From the NCBI GenBank assembly GCA_037447655.1, contig JBBHKE010000470.1:1-31141 (forward strand): 31,141 bases of DNA, written 5' to 3'. The first letter of the stretch is position 1. Each line of letters begins with the position of its first letter. Position numbers and translations under genes: made by a program. The notes beneath the pieces are model-generated. The model was not told where the DNA came from. It saw only the letters and a list, made by a program, of their open reading frames with translations, and ran no database searches. Positions 1 to 9,479 of this stretch are shown here, piece by piece. This DNA is from Zygnema cylindricum. Its lineage: Eukaryota > Streptophyta > Zygnematophyceae > Zygnematales > Zygnemataceae.

Positions 1-99
1 GCATTTTAATTTAATTTGCTTTTTTTGGTTTTTGCTTTTTGAAAAACACCAGTAACTTAAAAAACCTTCACTGCATATCATGATTAAAAGAATTATTAC

Positions 100-546
100 T
101 GTGTCGGAAATTAGCATTTATAATGCTAATTTAGTGTGGGAGACGCTGAGGATTTTACTCCATTCGTTCTAAAAGGTATTTTCAAAACTATTTTATGACT
201 TTCGGCTAAAAATAGTCGCAATCAAATTAGTGTTACTAGGTCTAATAACGATGGGACGTGTGGTACGGTACACCGACAATCGAAAAAATATATATCACCA
301 ATAATTAACACAATAAAAAACTATAAAAACAATAAAAACCAGCCACACTATTTACTGTTCATCTTTCTTAGAGTTTATGACACTAATTCGGGTGCGATTC
401 GTGGGACAAAAATCACAGAATGATGTTGACAACACTATTAAGGACATGGACTACCTTTTGCCACACTCCCTTAAATTAGTATTATTGATTCTAATTTCGC
501 ATTATCGCTAATAAATATGTAACGCTAATAACGATGGGTGGTCTAG
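100..546 (+). mobile_element. Degenerate non-autonomous TIR element, copy a
   Basis: The right end (521-546) matches the 26-bp terminal inverted repeat of the intact element at 21101-21668 at about 22 of 26 positions. The stretch around 380-490 aligns with the reverse complement of about 18935-19045, sharing words such as ACACTAATT, AAAAATCAC, TTTGCCACACTC and AGTATTATT. The left boundary is not clear; 100 is an estimate. There is no coding capacity. The element is old and decayed, and its superfamily cannot be assigned from the sequence alone. Confidence 0.45.
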
Positions 547-1771
547 TCAAGTGCACTATTATATGGATTTTTACGTAGCTCATCATAGGCCACTTAAATG
601 AATTTTTATTAACACCATATGCATAAATCAATTTCCAAGATTTTGCAAATTGTAACGCATAACAATGATAACATGGGTTGTCGAAATGAGATGTTAATAT
701 TTAGAGTTGTATGAATAGACAGAGAACCAAATGGGCATCAAAGTGGGTTAAGGGTTAAAGGAGAGAGGGGTTGAATCCCTTCGTGAAAATCCTCGACGAC
801 AAGCCTAAGTCTCACCAGCAGCACTCGTGCACTCCAATAGGTGGCAAAAATGATATCCAAATTGGAAGCAAGAGAGGTAAGTGCCACACTACGTCATTGG
901 TAATATCGCAAGCCAGTAAGGACAATGAGAGTCGAAGAGTTCATCAAATAGGTTCATGAAGGAGATCAGGATACAATTTTTTTAATTATTAACTATTAAA
1001 GGAGGTTGTAATAATTTTGCAACGTCTAGGAGTGAGAGTCAGAATAATAGTTTCGACTATAGGATATGTTTTCAAAAGCCTCATCAAAACTCTTCCCGGA
1101 ACATGTAGCTTTTACACCTAGGGTAAGGCACTTTGGTCGCAAGAGGAAATGGGGGAGAAGAACATTTTGTGCGATGGTGTATAGGGTTTGTGGTTGTATA
1201 ACTTTCAGGACCTTGAGGAGAAGGGGCTCGTGAAGGCGGTGGTTATTTTGGCGGCACCTCGTAGATGTTAAAAATCGTCAAATATTTTTCAAGCATAGAA
1301 TCTTATGATAAGATTTCTATGATAATATAAGAATTGTACGTGCGTAATAATCCTTGTACTAATTGTGTTGTAATGTTTTAAACCCCAAACCCTTTCCACG
1401 AAGGTCAGTGGATGGCAAGGGGAGCGTGAGACCGTATCCTCTGACAAAGATTTTCTTGTGGCTTTTGTTATATATGCCTTCGCCCTGTTCGAAGTCACAC
1501 GCCTATACCACGTGTACGGTTGTCATCACTCGTACATCGTGGAACTTTTCGTAATTTTCTAGATGTACCAATTGTACATGACCAATTTGTGGTTACAGGC
1601 CTCTTTGAGGACGGTGGTTGGAGAAAGTGATGGAGTTGCGGATGAGAAATTTTGAACTATGGTTTTTTGTTTTTCATCAAATGGAGACTCGTTCTGCGTC
1701 CATGTCGATGACGTGGATTTCATGAAGTAATCCGGCTTCTTCGCCATAAAATAACATTTACTTTTGCCTAT
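547..1771. other. Non-coding stretch, no gene recognised
   Basis: No ORF here has recognisable domains. The longest frames are about 60-75 codons and look like chance. A B-box-like word (GGGGTTGAATCCC, near 768) could be a fossil of a tRNA-derived SINE, but no convincing A box or poly(A)/T tail accompanies it. One diverged dispersed repeat is listed separately at 1403-1466. Confidence 0.5.
1403..1466 (-). repeat. Diverged dispersed repeat, mate at 23189-23252
   Basis: The minus strand aligns over 64 bases without gaps to 23189-23252 on the plus strand, at roughly 70-75% identity by eye. Shared words are CAGAGGATA, TCTCACGC/TTTCACGC and CATCCACT. The same frame reads as similar peptides (SEDTVSR..CHPLT here, TEDIVSR..CHPLT there), which hints at a decayed coding repeat, but I do not recognise the family. 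Confidence 0.45.
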
Positions 1772-1821
1772 TTTTACGGCCACGTGGACAGCCTACTTTT
1801 ACGGCCACGTGGACAGCCTCA
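1772..1821. repeat. 25-bp direct tandem repeat, two copies
   Basis: Two adjacent near-identical 25-bp units (1772-1796 and 1797-1821), each containing ACGGCCACGTGGACAGCC. The duplication ends 14 bp before the TIR element that begins at 1835. CACGTG is also a G-box core, but nothing nearby looks like a promoter. Confidence 0.85.
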
Positions 1822-1834
1822 ATGTCTGGAATCG

Positions 1835-2021
1835 ACTACACCGCCAATCGCTATTAGCGTACAGGTTTCTTTATCGTATAGGAATAATTACACTGATTTA
1901 CGCTAATTAGGAATTTGATAATTTTCAAAAAAAACATACGTTCTAATTGTTTACTAATGCTAATTTGGGTCTTTGAAAAAAATATATGTCGATCGCAAAC
2001 ATGCTTACACTAATATAGGTA
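1835..2021 (+). mobile_element. Left half of TIR element copy b, interrupted by the Ty3 element
   Basis: Starts with the same 26-bp terminal repeat as 21101-21126 (first bases ACTACACCGCCAATCGC). It stays alignable to 21101-21285 through conserved blocks such as TTACGCTAATTA, ACAT.CGTTCTAATTGTTTA and CTTACACTAATATAGGT. The alignment stops exactly where the Ty3/gypsy 5' LTR starts (2022). The right half resumes at about 8145. This shows that the retrotransposon inserted into a pre-existing TIR element. Confidence 0.85.
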
Positions 2022-2911
2022 TGTAGCAGTAATAGTGAATCGAACTTGTTCGTAAATAGGTATTTAAATGTTACGAAAATAGATTTTTGAATTTGATAGA
2101 CGTCCGCAAAAGAATCGCACGATTTGGGGTTGTATTTTATAAGATATAGTGATTGGTTGATTTAGGCGACAGCTCGAGGTCAAAGTAACTATTGGGTGTT
2201 CATTGTTACGAGTTAAGGGTCAAACTAGCCGCGGAATTCAAGGCGTACGTTTATAAAGTACCAAACGAAATCAAAAGTTCGTTTCGTATGCACGATGGTT
2301 CGTTTCGTACAATTTTTAGTACGAAACGTCACTTTCACTTATGGAATTTCGTGGGAAGTTTCGCGTGCGAATTTTGCGACGCACCGGTTAGAAATGCTAC
2401 GTAGTTAGTAAGAGATTTCGCACGTTTCTGCATTGGTTAGTCTAAGTCCAATGATTGGCCCAGGTAAAACCTATTAAACGGAGCGTTGACTTTGGCCTGG
2501 CGAGTCCAAGGCGATGATAGATAAATAGTGAAGTCTAAGAGAAGAGTAGACATCTTTTCCTTTGGAAAACTTTGTGGAAATTCTGATTGATCTTTGTCCT
2601 GAGCGAATAATACCAAATTGGAGCAATAAAATTTTTGCATTGAAATCTCTTACTAACTAAGTAGTGTTTTAGTAGTTAAGAGATATAATTATTTAAGAGT
2701 GGAGAGTAGAGGAAAACACTTTAATAGAAGGGTTGAGCCACGAGGGTAAGAGACCAAGCTAATGTTATGTGGACAGAAGCTTCTTCTAATTTAAAGTTTA
2801 TCCTTATGTGAGTGTTTTCCAATATGGATGTGTATTTTCCAATGTGTGGAATGTGTCGTGGAAATGTGAAGTAGCAATGGGATTTTTTGAGAGGTAGGAG
2901 ATCCTATTACA
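2022..2911 (+). repeat. 5' LTR of the Ty3/gypsy element
   Basis: Begins TGTAGCAG and ends ATTACA two bases before the PBS, giving the usual TG...CA ends and 890 bp. Its first roughly 365 bp recur at 7734-8097. A 10-bp perfect hairpin stem (CGTTTCGTAC / GTACGAAACG, 2301-2328) is preserved in both LTRs and may act in the transcript. The promoter and poly(A) site cannot be placed with certainty. Confidence 0.88.
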
Positions 2912-2913
2912 TA

Positions 2914-2925
2914 TGGTATCAGAGC
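2914..2925 (+). other. Primer binding site (initiator tRNA-Met type)
   Basis: TGGTATCAGAGC, the standard plant retrotransposon PBS complementary to the 3' end of initiator tRNA-Met, lies two bases after the end of the 5' LTR. It fixes both the LTR end and the element's orientation. Confidence 0.93.
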
Positions 2926-3683
2926 TTTGGTTAAAAACCAGGGAGAAGTTTGCTTACCCGAAAATCGACTGCCGTGACCGGTGAGGGTGCTGTGACCTAT
3001 GTCGATGGAACCACAATGTGAAGAGGTAGGGGATTGGAGGGAAACTAAGTGACCACACTGCCAGCGGCCGCTGGTTAGATGTGGGGCGTGCTTAGGTCCT
3101 CAAGGCTAAGGCGGGGTGGGCAATGTAGCCACCGCTGAAGCTCACTCCAATTACCTAGAGGCCAAACAAACTTCCCTTCTCTTAGCAATAAATCATATGT
3201 ATAGGGTGGGCTTGAAGCCATTAAGGGTGAGGATGTAAGGATTAGAGAGTAAAAGATCATGAAAATGGGAAATTTGCTAATGGAGGAAAAAGAAAGTGGA
3301 GCACTTTACATCTTCAAGAGCAAAAGAGACCATAAATGACTTAAAACTTTTCAAACCCTAAATTTTTGCCCTTGATTGCATTTTATTTTGTTGTTGCAAA
3401 ATTTGTGGTGGGATTTTACTTGTGAGAGCTTTCAATTTTGCTGTTGCAAAATTTGTGGGGAAACTTTTTACCTTTCTATTTCAATGTTTGGGAAATTGAA
3501 GATATAAATATGCACTAACTTATTTTCAATGTCTTATTGATTTCTCATATTTCAATATTTTCAAAGGATTTGTTAAGGAAAAGAAGTCTTGGATTGGAGC
3601 AATCTGAGGATTTTAAGTTTGCAGCAAATTTCTTTAGGAAATTATATTCTATCTTTCCTTTTGTTTGAATTCATTGTGTGACA

Positions 3684-4743
3684 ATGGCAAATTCAGCATG
3701 GAAACGTGAAATGGAAAATGCTTTGAATGTTTTGAAGAAGCGTATTGTAAAATTGGTCAAAAGATTTAATAATCATGTTGTTGTTGTGGATGAAACAATT
3801 TCTGAATTGACGAGTGAATTGAAGGATGTTAAAGAAAACGAGAATATTTCAACTCAAAAATTGGATGAACTAATTAATCTAATTCACTCCAGAGATGATG
3901 TTCATGACCAAAACGGGAAGAATTGTAAGAGAAATTCCAATTTTGGAGAAAATTATCACGATAGAGCTAAGAAGATAAGAGATCTGAAATTGTCTATCAG
4001 TGAAGCACCATCTTTTGATGGTAAGAAGATTGATGAGTTGGATGCTTGGATTTTCATATGGAGAATTATTTAGAATCTAGGAATTGTGATCGTGATGATT
4101 ACACTTCTTTTGCTGTTAGCTGTCTGAAAGGTGATGCTCAGATTTGGTATTACACTCAGAGAAGGTCTAACCTAATTCCTGATAATGCTGATTGGAAGCT
4201 TTTATGACCGCGATCAAATCACGTTTCTTATTTGTCACTTATAAATCCAGAATGGAAAAAAAGTGGCTTAACTGTAAGCAAACAAGATCTGTGAAAGATT
4301 ATATTATGGAATTTGACTCATTAAGCATTCATGTCATACATTTAACTAATGAAATTGCTGAGTTGCATTTCTTGAACTATCTGAATCCTATACTGAAATC
4401 AAAATTAAAACATCAAAAATTTATTAATTTGAAGGAATTACAAGATAAGGCACTTGAATTAGAGGATCAGTTCGAGTATAATCGTGAAAATCGATCACTC
4501 AAGGGAAAATTCAATGAAGTATCAGAGTGGGGTGAGGAGGAATTTGAGGAAGAGGGTATGAATGCAGGTCTTGTGAATAAGCAAAATATCTTCAAGGGAA
4601 ATCACAGGGGTGGACAGAGTGCTAATGCAGGAAATAAATTTCACAATAGAGGGGGCTACATTAAGAGTCATAAACCGAGCATTAATGCTCAGAAACCTAA
4701 TCTTACCATACCCACATGCACTATCTGTAAGGAAAAGGGTCAT
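3684..4743 (+). pseudogene. gag pseudogene of the Ty3/gypsy element
   Basis: Translation probably began at the ATG at 3684 (MANSAWK). The N-terminal part, to about 4070, is charged and probably coiled-coil. A one-base shift near 4053 ends this frame. The neighbouring frame then continues the retrotransposon capsid region, with a conserved CLKGDAQIWYY stretch followed, after a further frame change near 4195, by MTAIKSRF, the SVKDYIMEFDSL helix and DKALELEDQFEYNR (to about 4480). A glycine/asparagine-rich linker leads to the start of a CCHC zinc knuckle, CTICKEKGHR, at about 4716-4743. The knuckle is cut before its last cysteine, where a deletion joins it directly to reverse transcriptase. Gag would form the capsid and bind RNA; this copy is broken. 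Confidence 0.88.
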
Positions 4744-5479
4744 AGGTACGGAGCACTAGTTCTCTTTGTCAAAAAAAATTGACGGAAAGCTGAGAATGTG
4801 TGTCTACTATCGTAGTCTAAACAAGATTACGGTGAAGGATAAGTATCCGTTACCTTTAATTTTTCATTTGATAGATCGTTTGAAAGGTGCTAAATTATTT
4901 TCTTTGATTGATCTCTGTAGTGGCTTTAATCACGTGCCAATTAGAACCGAAAATGTTGACAAAATTGCGTTTAGAACTAGAGTCGGTCATTTTGAATGGA
5001 TAGTGATGTCATTTGGTTTGACGAATGCTCCGCCTACTTATCAAAGATTAATGAACCAAACCTTTTAAGATTAAATATATGAGTTTGTTCAGGTGTTATA
5101 GATGATATTCTAATTGACAACGAATCTAAAGAACAACATGTAATAAATACGGAAAGTGTTGGAAAGGTTGAGGGAAACAAAACTATATGGAAAATTGTCA
5201 AAATCTAATTTTCTTAGAAGTGAAAAATTATTTTTGGGACATATAGTTAGTGGGGAAGGTGTTAAAACAGATCCATCCAAAATTAATGCAATCCAAAATT
5301 GGAAGCAACCCACTAATGTCACAAAAGTTAGAACATTTTTGGGATTGGCCACTTATTACAGGAAATTTATCAAGAATTTTAGTATGTATTTTAGTATGAC
5401 GTTTGTGTGGGGAACCGATCAGGAGAGAGCTTTCGAAGAACTAAAAGGGAAGTTGACCTCTACCCCTACATTGGTGTAA
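4744..5479 (+). pseudogene. Reverse transcriptase fragment of the Ty3/gypsy element
   Basis: The fragment begins in the middle of RT, at YGALVLFVKK, fused to the gag zinc knuckle. The frame slips at an eight-A run (about 4771-4778). Conserved RT pieces follow: GKLRMCV.YRSLNK, KYPLPL, FSLIDL.SGF, KIAFRTR.GHFEW and FGLTNAPPTYQ. A stop at about 5066 and a frame change precede the catalytic motif, read as VIDDILI at about 5099-5121. The later RT and connection region is ERLRETKLYGKLSKSNF, LGHIVSGEGV, NWKQP and FLGLATYYRKFI. RT would copy element RNA into DNA. The fragment lacks its N-terminal fingers and the whole protease, so it is inactive. Confidence 0.92.
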
Positions 5480-6240
5480 CCTAATCCTGCTGGGGAATTT
5501 GAAGTTCTGATCACTACTCATGCATCGGATAAAGGTCTAGGTGCAGTCATAAGTCAAAAAGTTGGCAAACATTTTTCACCCTATTGCTTTTAAGTCAAGG
5601 AAACTCAATGATGCTGAAAAGAACTATCCAGCACAGGAAAATTAATTACTCTCAATAGTTCATGCATTGGTGAAATGGCGTTGTTATTTGCATAATAAAG
5701 AATTTACAGTTCACTGTGACAATAAGGCACTCTCATATCTACAAAGATCAAGTGATGCACAGATTTTGACTGGAAGACAAGTTAGGTGGATGCAAAAATT
5801 GGCATATTTCAAATTTAATATAAAACATATTGCTGGAAAGACAAATCACTCTCATATCTACAAAGATTAAGTGATGCACAGATTATGACTGGCATACAAG
5901 TTAGGTGGATGCAGAAATTGGCATATTTCAAATTTAATTTAAAACATATTCTTGAAAAGACAATCTCATATCTACAAAGATTAACTGATACATAGATTTT
6001 GACTGGAAGACAGGTTAGGTGGATGCAGAAATTGGCACATTTTAAATTTAATGTAATATATATTGCTGGAAAGACAAATCACTCTCATATCTACAAAGAT
6101 TAAGTGATGCACAGATTATGACTGGCATACAGGTTAGGTGGATGCAGAAATTGGCATGTTTCAAATTTAATGTAAAACATAATCTTGGAAAGACAAATGT
6201 AGCCGCACATCCTTTAAGTAGATGTTTTGAGATAAGTGTG
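5480..6240 (+). pseudogene. RNase H fragment with internal fourfold expansion
   Basis: After a stop at 5477-5479 the frame resumes with the RNase H start, FEVLITTHASDKGLGAVISQ. The usual TDASD motif reads THASD here, so the first catalytic aspartate is histidine. Frameshifts and stops follow. The domain then reads HALVKWRCYL, FTVHCDNKALSYL, LTGRQVRWMQKL and FKFNIKHIAGKTN (5667-5846). The segment from CDNKALSYLQ to GKTN is then repeated in tandem to 6198, mostly out of frame, before the normal continuation VAAHPLSR. RNase H would remove element RNA from RNA-DNA hybrids. This copy is plainly dead. Confidence 0.9.
5728..6198 (+). repeat. 119-bp tandem repeat, four copies, inside RNase H
   Basis: Copies lie at about 5728-5846, 5847-5963, 5964-6079 and 6080-6198, each starting near CTCATATCTACAAAGAT and ending AAGACAA(AT). 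Copies 1 and 3 share GACTGGAAGACA and ATTGCTGGA. Copies 2 and 4 share GACTGGCATACA and TCTTG(G)A. The order is therefore A-B-A-B, as if a dimer was itself duplicated. The repeats do not stay in one reading frame. Confidence 0.92.
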
Positions 6241-6349
6241 GTGGTTCGAGATAAATTGTTTTTAGATGCTTTTACAAATGGTTATGATAAAGATCGTTAT
6301 TTTGTTGTGTTTCCAATAATATTTTGGGAGAAAATTCTAAACCATTGAA

Positions 6350-7170
6350 TGAGAGGCATGTCAAAAACTTTAGAATAGAAGATGGTTTACTGTATTTGCG
6401 AACAAGGGATATATTATGCATTCTTGAAGTGGAATACATAAAAAAACAACTTTTACAAGAAGCCTCTTAGTCGATTGCAGAGTTGGTTGTTTTAGCCCGA
6501 GATGGCAAAAGAGTTGTCAAAACACGTGGAAAGTTGTGTCCCTTGCCAACAGAGTAAACCTAGTAACCAAAAACCTAGAGGTCTCTTAAAACCTTTAGAT
6601 ATCCCCAAAAGACCATGGGAATCTATCAGTATGGATTTTATTGTCAGATTACCAGCTACATCTAGAAGAAATGACAGTATCATGGTCGTAGTCGATAGGT
6701 TCACCAAAATGACAATTTTTATCCCTTGCAAAACTACTCATTCGGTTGTGGATATTGCAAAGATATATTTTGACAATGTGGTTAGACATCATGGAGTCCC
6801 TCTGTCTAAAGTGAGTGATAGGGATTCTAATTTTACGTCTGCATTTTGGAAAGATTTGCAGCAAAATTTAGGCACTGAAATAAAAATGAGCCTTTTATTA
6901 TCCTCAAACAGATGGATAGACAGAAAGGATGAACCGTACACTGGAAGAAATGCTTATGACTGTTTGCAGTGGAGTTCAAAACACATGGGAATCTTAACTG
7001 CCATTAATGGAATTTGCATACATTTCATGCAAACACGCTAGTACAAGATTCTCACCGTTTAAAGTTCCATACGGATACCAACCGAGAGAAGCATTAGACT
7101 TAATTACAGGGGTCACTCAAAAGAATAGGGGTTCTGGGACGGAGTTTTGGAAATACATTTAAACAATTTG
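6350..7170 (+). pseudogene. Integrase zinc-binding and catalytic region, frameshifted
   Basis: From about 6370 a decayed pre-integrase linker reads FRIEDGLLYLRTR. The second half of the HHCC zinc finger is CVPCQQSK (about 6538-6561). The catalytic core follows in frame: WESISMDFIVRLP with the first Asp, VVVDRFTKMTIFIPC, and SDRDSNFTSAFW with the second Asp. A frameshift near 6890 moves the segment holding the catalytic Glu (QTDGQTER, then an NRTLEEML-like stretch) into another frame. A further frame carries a SPFKVPYGYQP-like segment up to about 7090. Integrase would insert the DNA copy. The D-D-E residues still exist as sequence but not in one reading frame. Confidence 0.9.
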
Positions 7171-7192
7171 GAAAACAGTCTGACATGCATTA

Positions 7193-7627
7193 GTGGAGGC
7201 ACAAAGAACGCAAGAATTAAATGCTAACTGCAAACGGGGTGATTGGGTGGTAAGCACAGGTGACAAGGTTTTGCTGTCAACAACTCATTACAGGTGTAAG
7301 ATCAAGGGACAATCGAATCCTACGGGGAAATATGCTCCTAATTACATCGGACCATTTACTGTAATCGAGATCATATCGTCAGTTGCTTCCAAATTGGACT
7401 TTCCACCTTCAACAAAAATTCATCCAGTGATACATATCAGTCAGTTGAAACCAACAAATCTTAGACCAACTGAAGGAGAATTGGAATTGGATCCCTCAAT
7501 AATTATAGAACTTGAGGTCCACAAATGGGTAATAGATTCGGTTGGTCAACGGTTTAAGGTCGGCAATGCTATATTTTTGCAAGTGCATTATCTAGGAAGG
7601 CCAGAAGATGAGTTCTTTAGAAGATAA
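7193..7627 (+). pseudogene. Integrase C-terminus with GPF motif and chromodomain-like tail
   Basis: An open frame of 144 codons follows the integrase core. It contains GDKVLLST, then the GPY/F-type motif KYAPNYIGPFTVIE, then HPVIHISQLKP. The last 40 or so residues (ELEVHKWVIDS ... LQVHYLGRPEDEFFRR) resemble the chromodomain tail of plant chromoviruses, which helps target insertion to particular chromatin. The match is weak: the usual VKW.G and final TWE positions are altered. The frame ends about 93 bp before the polypurine tract. It is probably the end of pol rather than a separate gene; the apparent start at 7193 is only the first in-frame codon after a break. Confidence 0.8.
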
Positions 7628-7720
7628 AAATTTTGAGGTTTCCAAAGGTATTGGAGGGATAATAACATAGAAGTCTCGTCTTGAGAATTAAATGTGTTTT
7701 AGCTGAGGTTAGTTAAACAT

Positions 7721-7733
7721 AAGGAGGGAATGA
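7721..7733 (+). other. Polypurine tract of the Ty3/gypsy element
   Basis: AAGGAGGGAATGA directly abuts the TGTAAC start of the 3' LTR. This is the expected plus-strand primer position and confirms the element's orientation. Confidence 0.88.
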
Positions 7734-8097
7734 TGTAACACTAATAGTGAATCGAACTTGTTCGTAAATGGGTATTTAAGTGTTACGAAAATAGAGTTAT
7801 GAATTTGATAGACGTCCGCAAAAGAATTGCACGATTTGGGGTTGTATTTTATAAGATATAGTGATTGGTGTATTTAGGCGACAGCGCGAGGTCAAAGTTA
7901 CTATTGGGTGTTCATTGTTACGAGTTAAGGGTCAAACTAGCCGCGGAATTTAAGGCGTACGTTTATAAAGTAACAAACGAAATCAATAGTTCGTTCGGTA
8001 CGCACGATGGTTCGTTTCGTACAATTTTTAGTACGAAACGTCACTTTCTCTTTATGGAATTTCGTGGGAAGTTTCACGTGCGAAATTTGTGACGCAC
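7734..8097 (+). repeat. 3' LTR of the Ty3/gypsy element, truncated
   Basis: Matches 2022-2390 of the 5' LTR with about 20 differences, then stops at GACGCAC. The remaining 520 or so bases of an 890-bp LTR are missing. The next 47 bases (8098-8144) match neither the LTR nor the TIR element. From about 8145 the sequence matches the TIR element again. A single deletion appears to have removed the LTR end together with about 145 bp of the host element. Confidence 0.9.
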
Positions 8098-8144
8098 GTT
8101 CGTGCGAAGTCGCGTTTCGTTTGGCGCGTACTTTTGTTTGGCGC

Positions 8145-8300
8145 TTACTAAAACTCATTAATTATACATTTTACTTAAAAAAGTACGATTTTGTACGGTG
8201 TGACACTGACCGTACACCACACTATTTAAAAGACAACGTACTTTTGTTTTGTACGGTACTTTAAAAAAAAACCCAGATGGCGTAAAGAAAAAAACAGAAT
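8145..8300 (+). mobile_element. Right half of TIR element copy b
   Basis: Aligns with about 21430-21590 of the intact copy: ACTAAAACTCATYAATTATAC, GTACGATTTTGTACGGT, CCGTACACCACACTA and GTAAAGAAAAAAA. The terminal repeat that should close this end is not found; the similarity fades around 8300. Together with 1835-2021 it brackets the Ty3/gypsy insertion. Confidence 0.82.
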
Positions 8301-9479
8301 AATGGTACCTTTGCATGTGCTAAAGTTACAGTTTTTTTTTGTCGTTTTCCTCCATAGAAAAAAACGAGAAATCCGCAGCCGTACCAAAAAATAGAAATTA
8401 CCACCATACAAGTTGCTTTACCTATATTGAACGTAGTTTGTCGTCTAGCGCGATGTGATTTATCGTTTAGGGCATTTCGACCCACTTTCGCATCCTTTCA
8501 GCACATGTTCAAACTTTACATCAAATCACCTCGCGAGGTGATTTGAAATTAAGTCCAATAAGGTGAGCGTAGCAGACGTTGTCGCACGTGTTGGAAGCTT
8601 TTTACAATTTTTGTGCGCGGAGTACCTAAAAGAAAAACACCCTGCACGTTTTCAGCCTGTGCGTACTGTTTTCCGTGCGCTGATTTACGTATAGGGTCGT
8701 CTTTCTCAAACAAACGGGTCTTCACACATACGACGTAGGAAAAACATTGGCCACCTGTCGGCAAGTGGGAAGACGAAAAACGAAACCGCATTTGTGTGCG
8801 ACAGCAAAAGGAATTTTAGGGTCTTGACACGTCGACAATCTGGCGTACGTACATTACGACATCACAAAAATTGTACAGCATGCGGAGAGACGCCTCAAAT
8901 TGAAGCCGAGTGGAAGTTTCGCCTTATTTTGTGTACCACTTCATATGTCACATCGTTTCGTACACGTCTACGTAAGTCACTTTTTTAAGTATCAAGTTAT
9001 TTGCGTTTACATCCGAATGCTCTGAAAATTGTACGAAGAATCTTCGTTAAAAAACAAAGTAGCAAGACTAAGTTTCGGTTACATGCGAAAGTACCCTTAT
9101 CTATAGAGCCCCTATTTTACTTTTAAGACTTTTGAAACTCTTGAAATTTTTTGACACATGCAAATCTGTTTTTTTTTGTGGAGAGGGGTTATTTTATTTT
9201 TAAACACATCGCTGATGTGTTTTAAGATAAATTTTGAAAATGACGTGGTCGTGGGTCTAAAAACACAAGGCGACAACTTGTGGTACATTCTAAGTTCGAA
9301 GATGACGGAAATATTACTCTACATTTCTGCAATTTATTCGTATTGTTGTAACTTTCTCAGCACGACGCTAATTTTTTGAGGAAAACGACAGAAAAAAACT
9401 CTTACTTTGCCACATGAGGCCATATCCTAAGTTCGCTGAGTTACAATTACATGGGGCGACACCCTTAGACCTTTCCTTT
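8301..9479. other. Non-coding stretch rich in GTAC words
   Basis: No ORF with recognisable domains. Frames of 60-85 codons occur on both strands with no family features. The stretch contains a 26-bp perfect palindrome (listed separately). The bases at about 9382-9420 resemble 13412-13450, just beyond the other end of the next LTR element. Confidence 0.5.
8521..8546. repeat. 26-bp perfect palindrome
   Basis: The half-site TCAAATCACCTCG is followed at once by its exact reverse complement, with no loop. The centre is TCGCGA. It can extrude as a cruciform or bind a dimeric protein; no neighbouring gene suggests a use. Confidence 0.95.

Larger units (their letters stand above)
2022..8097 (+). mobile_element. 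Ty3/gypsy retrotransposon, chromovirus-like, defective
   Basis: The order is 5' LTR, tRNA-Met-type PBS, gag, reverse transcriptase, RNase H, integrase, a chromodomain-like tail, a polypurine tract and a truncated 3' LTR. RT-RNase H-integrase order marks Ty3/gypsy; in Ty1/copia the integrase comes first. The protease and the N-terminal part of RT are deleted. Several frameshifts and stops separate the domains, and RNase H carries a fourfold tandem duplication. The two LTRs share about 365 aligned bases with some 20 differences by hand alignment (about 94% identity), so the insertion is not recent. The element cannot encode a working polyprotein. It lies inside a TIR element (halves at 1835-2021 and 8145-8300). 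Confidence 0.93.

Noticed and set aside
4522-4743. Antisense 73-codon frame within gag
   Set aside because: It is a shadow of the gag coding strand.
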